Of a stretch of 64,000 nucleotides of DNA, positions 62,951-64,000 are shown piece after piece. The position numbers were made by a program, and so were the translations under genes. The DNA comes from Amoebidium appalachense (taxonomy: Eukaryota > Ichthyosporea), in contig CAVNZM010000007.1 in the NCBI GenBank assembly GCA_963693365.1, positions 6,262,001 through 6,326,000 on the forward strand, in the 5' to 3' direction. Positions within the stretch are counted from its first letter, which is position 1, and the number at the start of each line of letters is the position of its first letter. The notes under the pieces were generated by a model. The model saw only the letters and a program-made list of their open reading frames with translations. It was not told the origin of the DNA and did no database searches.

Positions 62951-62993
<43 letters not shown>

Positions 62994-63193
62994 CCTCCTC
63001 CAAAAAAGCTTATCGTCAGGTATAATTGTTGAAATCGATATCAAGTGGTATTGGTTTCTCCGCCATTAAATATCGTTTATGTATTTGGTTGTGTGGGGTC
63101 ACAGACGGTAGCTGCAAACGTGAAAGCCGTGGCTGGTGGCCAACTTGTTCCCGGCAAGATTGAAGTGCTCCCTACTACCGCTGACCTGTCCTG
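60839..63193 (+). CDS. Pyroglutamyl-peptidase-I-like protein with signal peptide (5' part)
   Basis: Three exons visible: 60839-60950, 62189-62442, 63105-63193, with donors GTAGGT, GTGGGT, GTGAGT and acceptors CACGCAG and TCACAG. Phases agree, giving 151 residues plus two bases; the gene continues past the window. Residues 1-17 form a hydrophobic signal peptide. Then LRVLITGYGAF followed by NPSEEVAKKL matches the start of pyroglutamyl peptidase I (family C15), and DGIIHLGLEDYARGLKLE matches its next conserved block. The catalytic Cys and His lie beyond the exons seen. The family removes N-terminal pyroglutamate from peptides and is normally cytosolic, so a signal peptide is unusual. The three-exon join rests on phase and similarity. 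Introns carry C- and G-tracts. Confidence 0.72.
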
Positions 63194-63268
63194 GTGAGTG
63201 CTTAGGTGGGGATTTTCATTTTTTTATTTATTTTTTTTTAAGGGGGTGTGGGGGGGGTTGGTAGTTGA

Positions 63269-63303
<35 letters not shown>

Positions 63304-63670
63304 GTAGGTGGTGGTGGATTTGGGGGGGGGGGGGGGAGGGGGAGGGAGGGGATTTTCGTGTGTGTACACGAGCCCGCGACTGTACCTTGCGACCGATGAT
63401 GGCTAAATCATTTTATTTATGCATTCTTTGTTTCATTTTTTTTTTTGAAAATTATGGGGGGGTCCAATTTCGAAAAGTGATTTGTGTGTATCGCACGCGC
63501 CCGCACCAATGTATCTAGCGACTTAGATGTGGGCTTTCTATTTTCTTGTAGGGCTTGTAAGGGAGAGGGTGGGAAGAGGGTTTTTATTTTTTAATTATTT
63601 TTTATTTTTTTTATTTTTTTTTGGGGGGGGGGGGGGGGGGGGGGGGGATTGAGGAGTCGGTAGTGGGTGT

Positions 63671-63702
<32 letters not shown>

Positions 63703-63762
63703 TTGTTGTTGTTGTTGTTGTGGTGTGCTGGTGGGAGGGATTGGAAGGGGCGGGGCGGGCGG

Positions 63763-63803
<41 letters not shown>

Positions 63804-63855
63804 CTGAGGTTGTCAAGCATAATTGGTCCCACAGGGGAAGCAACCTCAGAACCCC

Positions 63856-63913
<58 letters not shown>

Positions 63914-64000
63914 ACCTGTAAGTGATAATAAGCGTGTAACCCTAGATACATCCCATTTCTCTCACTGTCCCTCCATCTCTGTGTGTTCGAGCATATTGGG
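63194..64000. repeat. Intron of peptidase-like gene or beyond; homopolymer tracts
   Basis: G-tracts at 63270-63300, 63624-63647 and 63767-63802; T-tracts at 63671-63700; a C-tract followed by an A-tract at 63852-63912. Possible acceptors exist near 63550 and 63831, but I could not join a fourth exon with confidence. Confidence 0.5.

Overview
The window is nuclear-type eukaryotic DNA. Its genes are split by GT-AG introns, carry secretory signal peptides, and sit behind TATA boxes with nearby CCAAT/ATTGG boxes. Between the genes lie very long microsatellites and poly-C/poly-G tracts. The lineage cannot be fixed from sequence alone; a unicellular or simple eukaryote with a secreted, chitin-active gene set is the most I would say. 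No rRNA, tRNA, CRISPR array or transposase was found.

The dominant fact is a direct tandem segmental duplication. Copy 1 fills 1-26196 and begins before the window. Copy 2 probably spans 26197-57904, and its part homologous to copy 1 starts at 28742. The junction between copies and the right end of copy 2 both lie inside (GT)n tracts (26132-26196 and 57786-57904). Gene order is the same in both copies: (1) a secreted Cys-rich protein with a C-terminal ricin-B-like beta-trefoil (minus); (2) a block of dispersed and complex tandem repeats; (3) a small secreted Cys protein (minus), divergent from (4) an intronless, membrane-anchored choloylglycine-hydrolase-family amidase (plus); (5) an array of TTCTGC/GCAGAA palindromes and long microsatellites; (6) two GH18 chitinase genes head to head (minus then plus), each with four exons, forming a large inverted repeat around a promoter of about 1.4-1.5 kb; (7) a T4-Pnk-like P-loop kinase gene (minus).

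The copies differ in telling ways. The kinase is complete only at the right end (55483-59806). In copy 1 the breakpoint removed exons 1-2 with the P-loop. The amidase is intact in copy 1 but has a +1 C frameshift in copy 2. The small secreted protein has six cysteines in copy 2 and three in copy 1. All four chitinases are intact. Minisatellites, a perfect hairpin and several insertions are copy-specific.

Right of the duplication (57905-64000) lie kinase exons 1-2, a divergent promoter, and the 5' part of a pyroglutamyl-peptidase-I-like gene with a signal peptide, cut by the window end. Most products here (lectin-like protein, small Cys protein, amidase, chitinases, peptidase) look secreted or surface-exposed, so the locus reads as an extracellular hydrolase/carbohydrate-binding cluster doubled by segmental duplication. 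That functional reading is inference. Exon structures were assembled by hand from splice signals and phase. Homopolymer lengths may be affected by assembly error.
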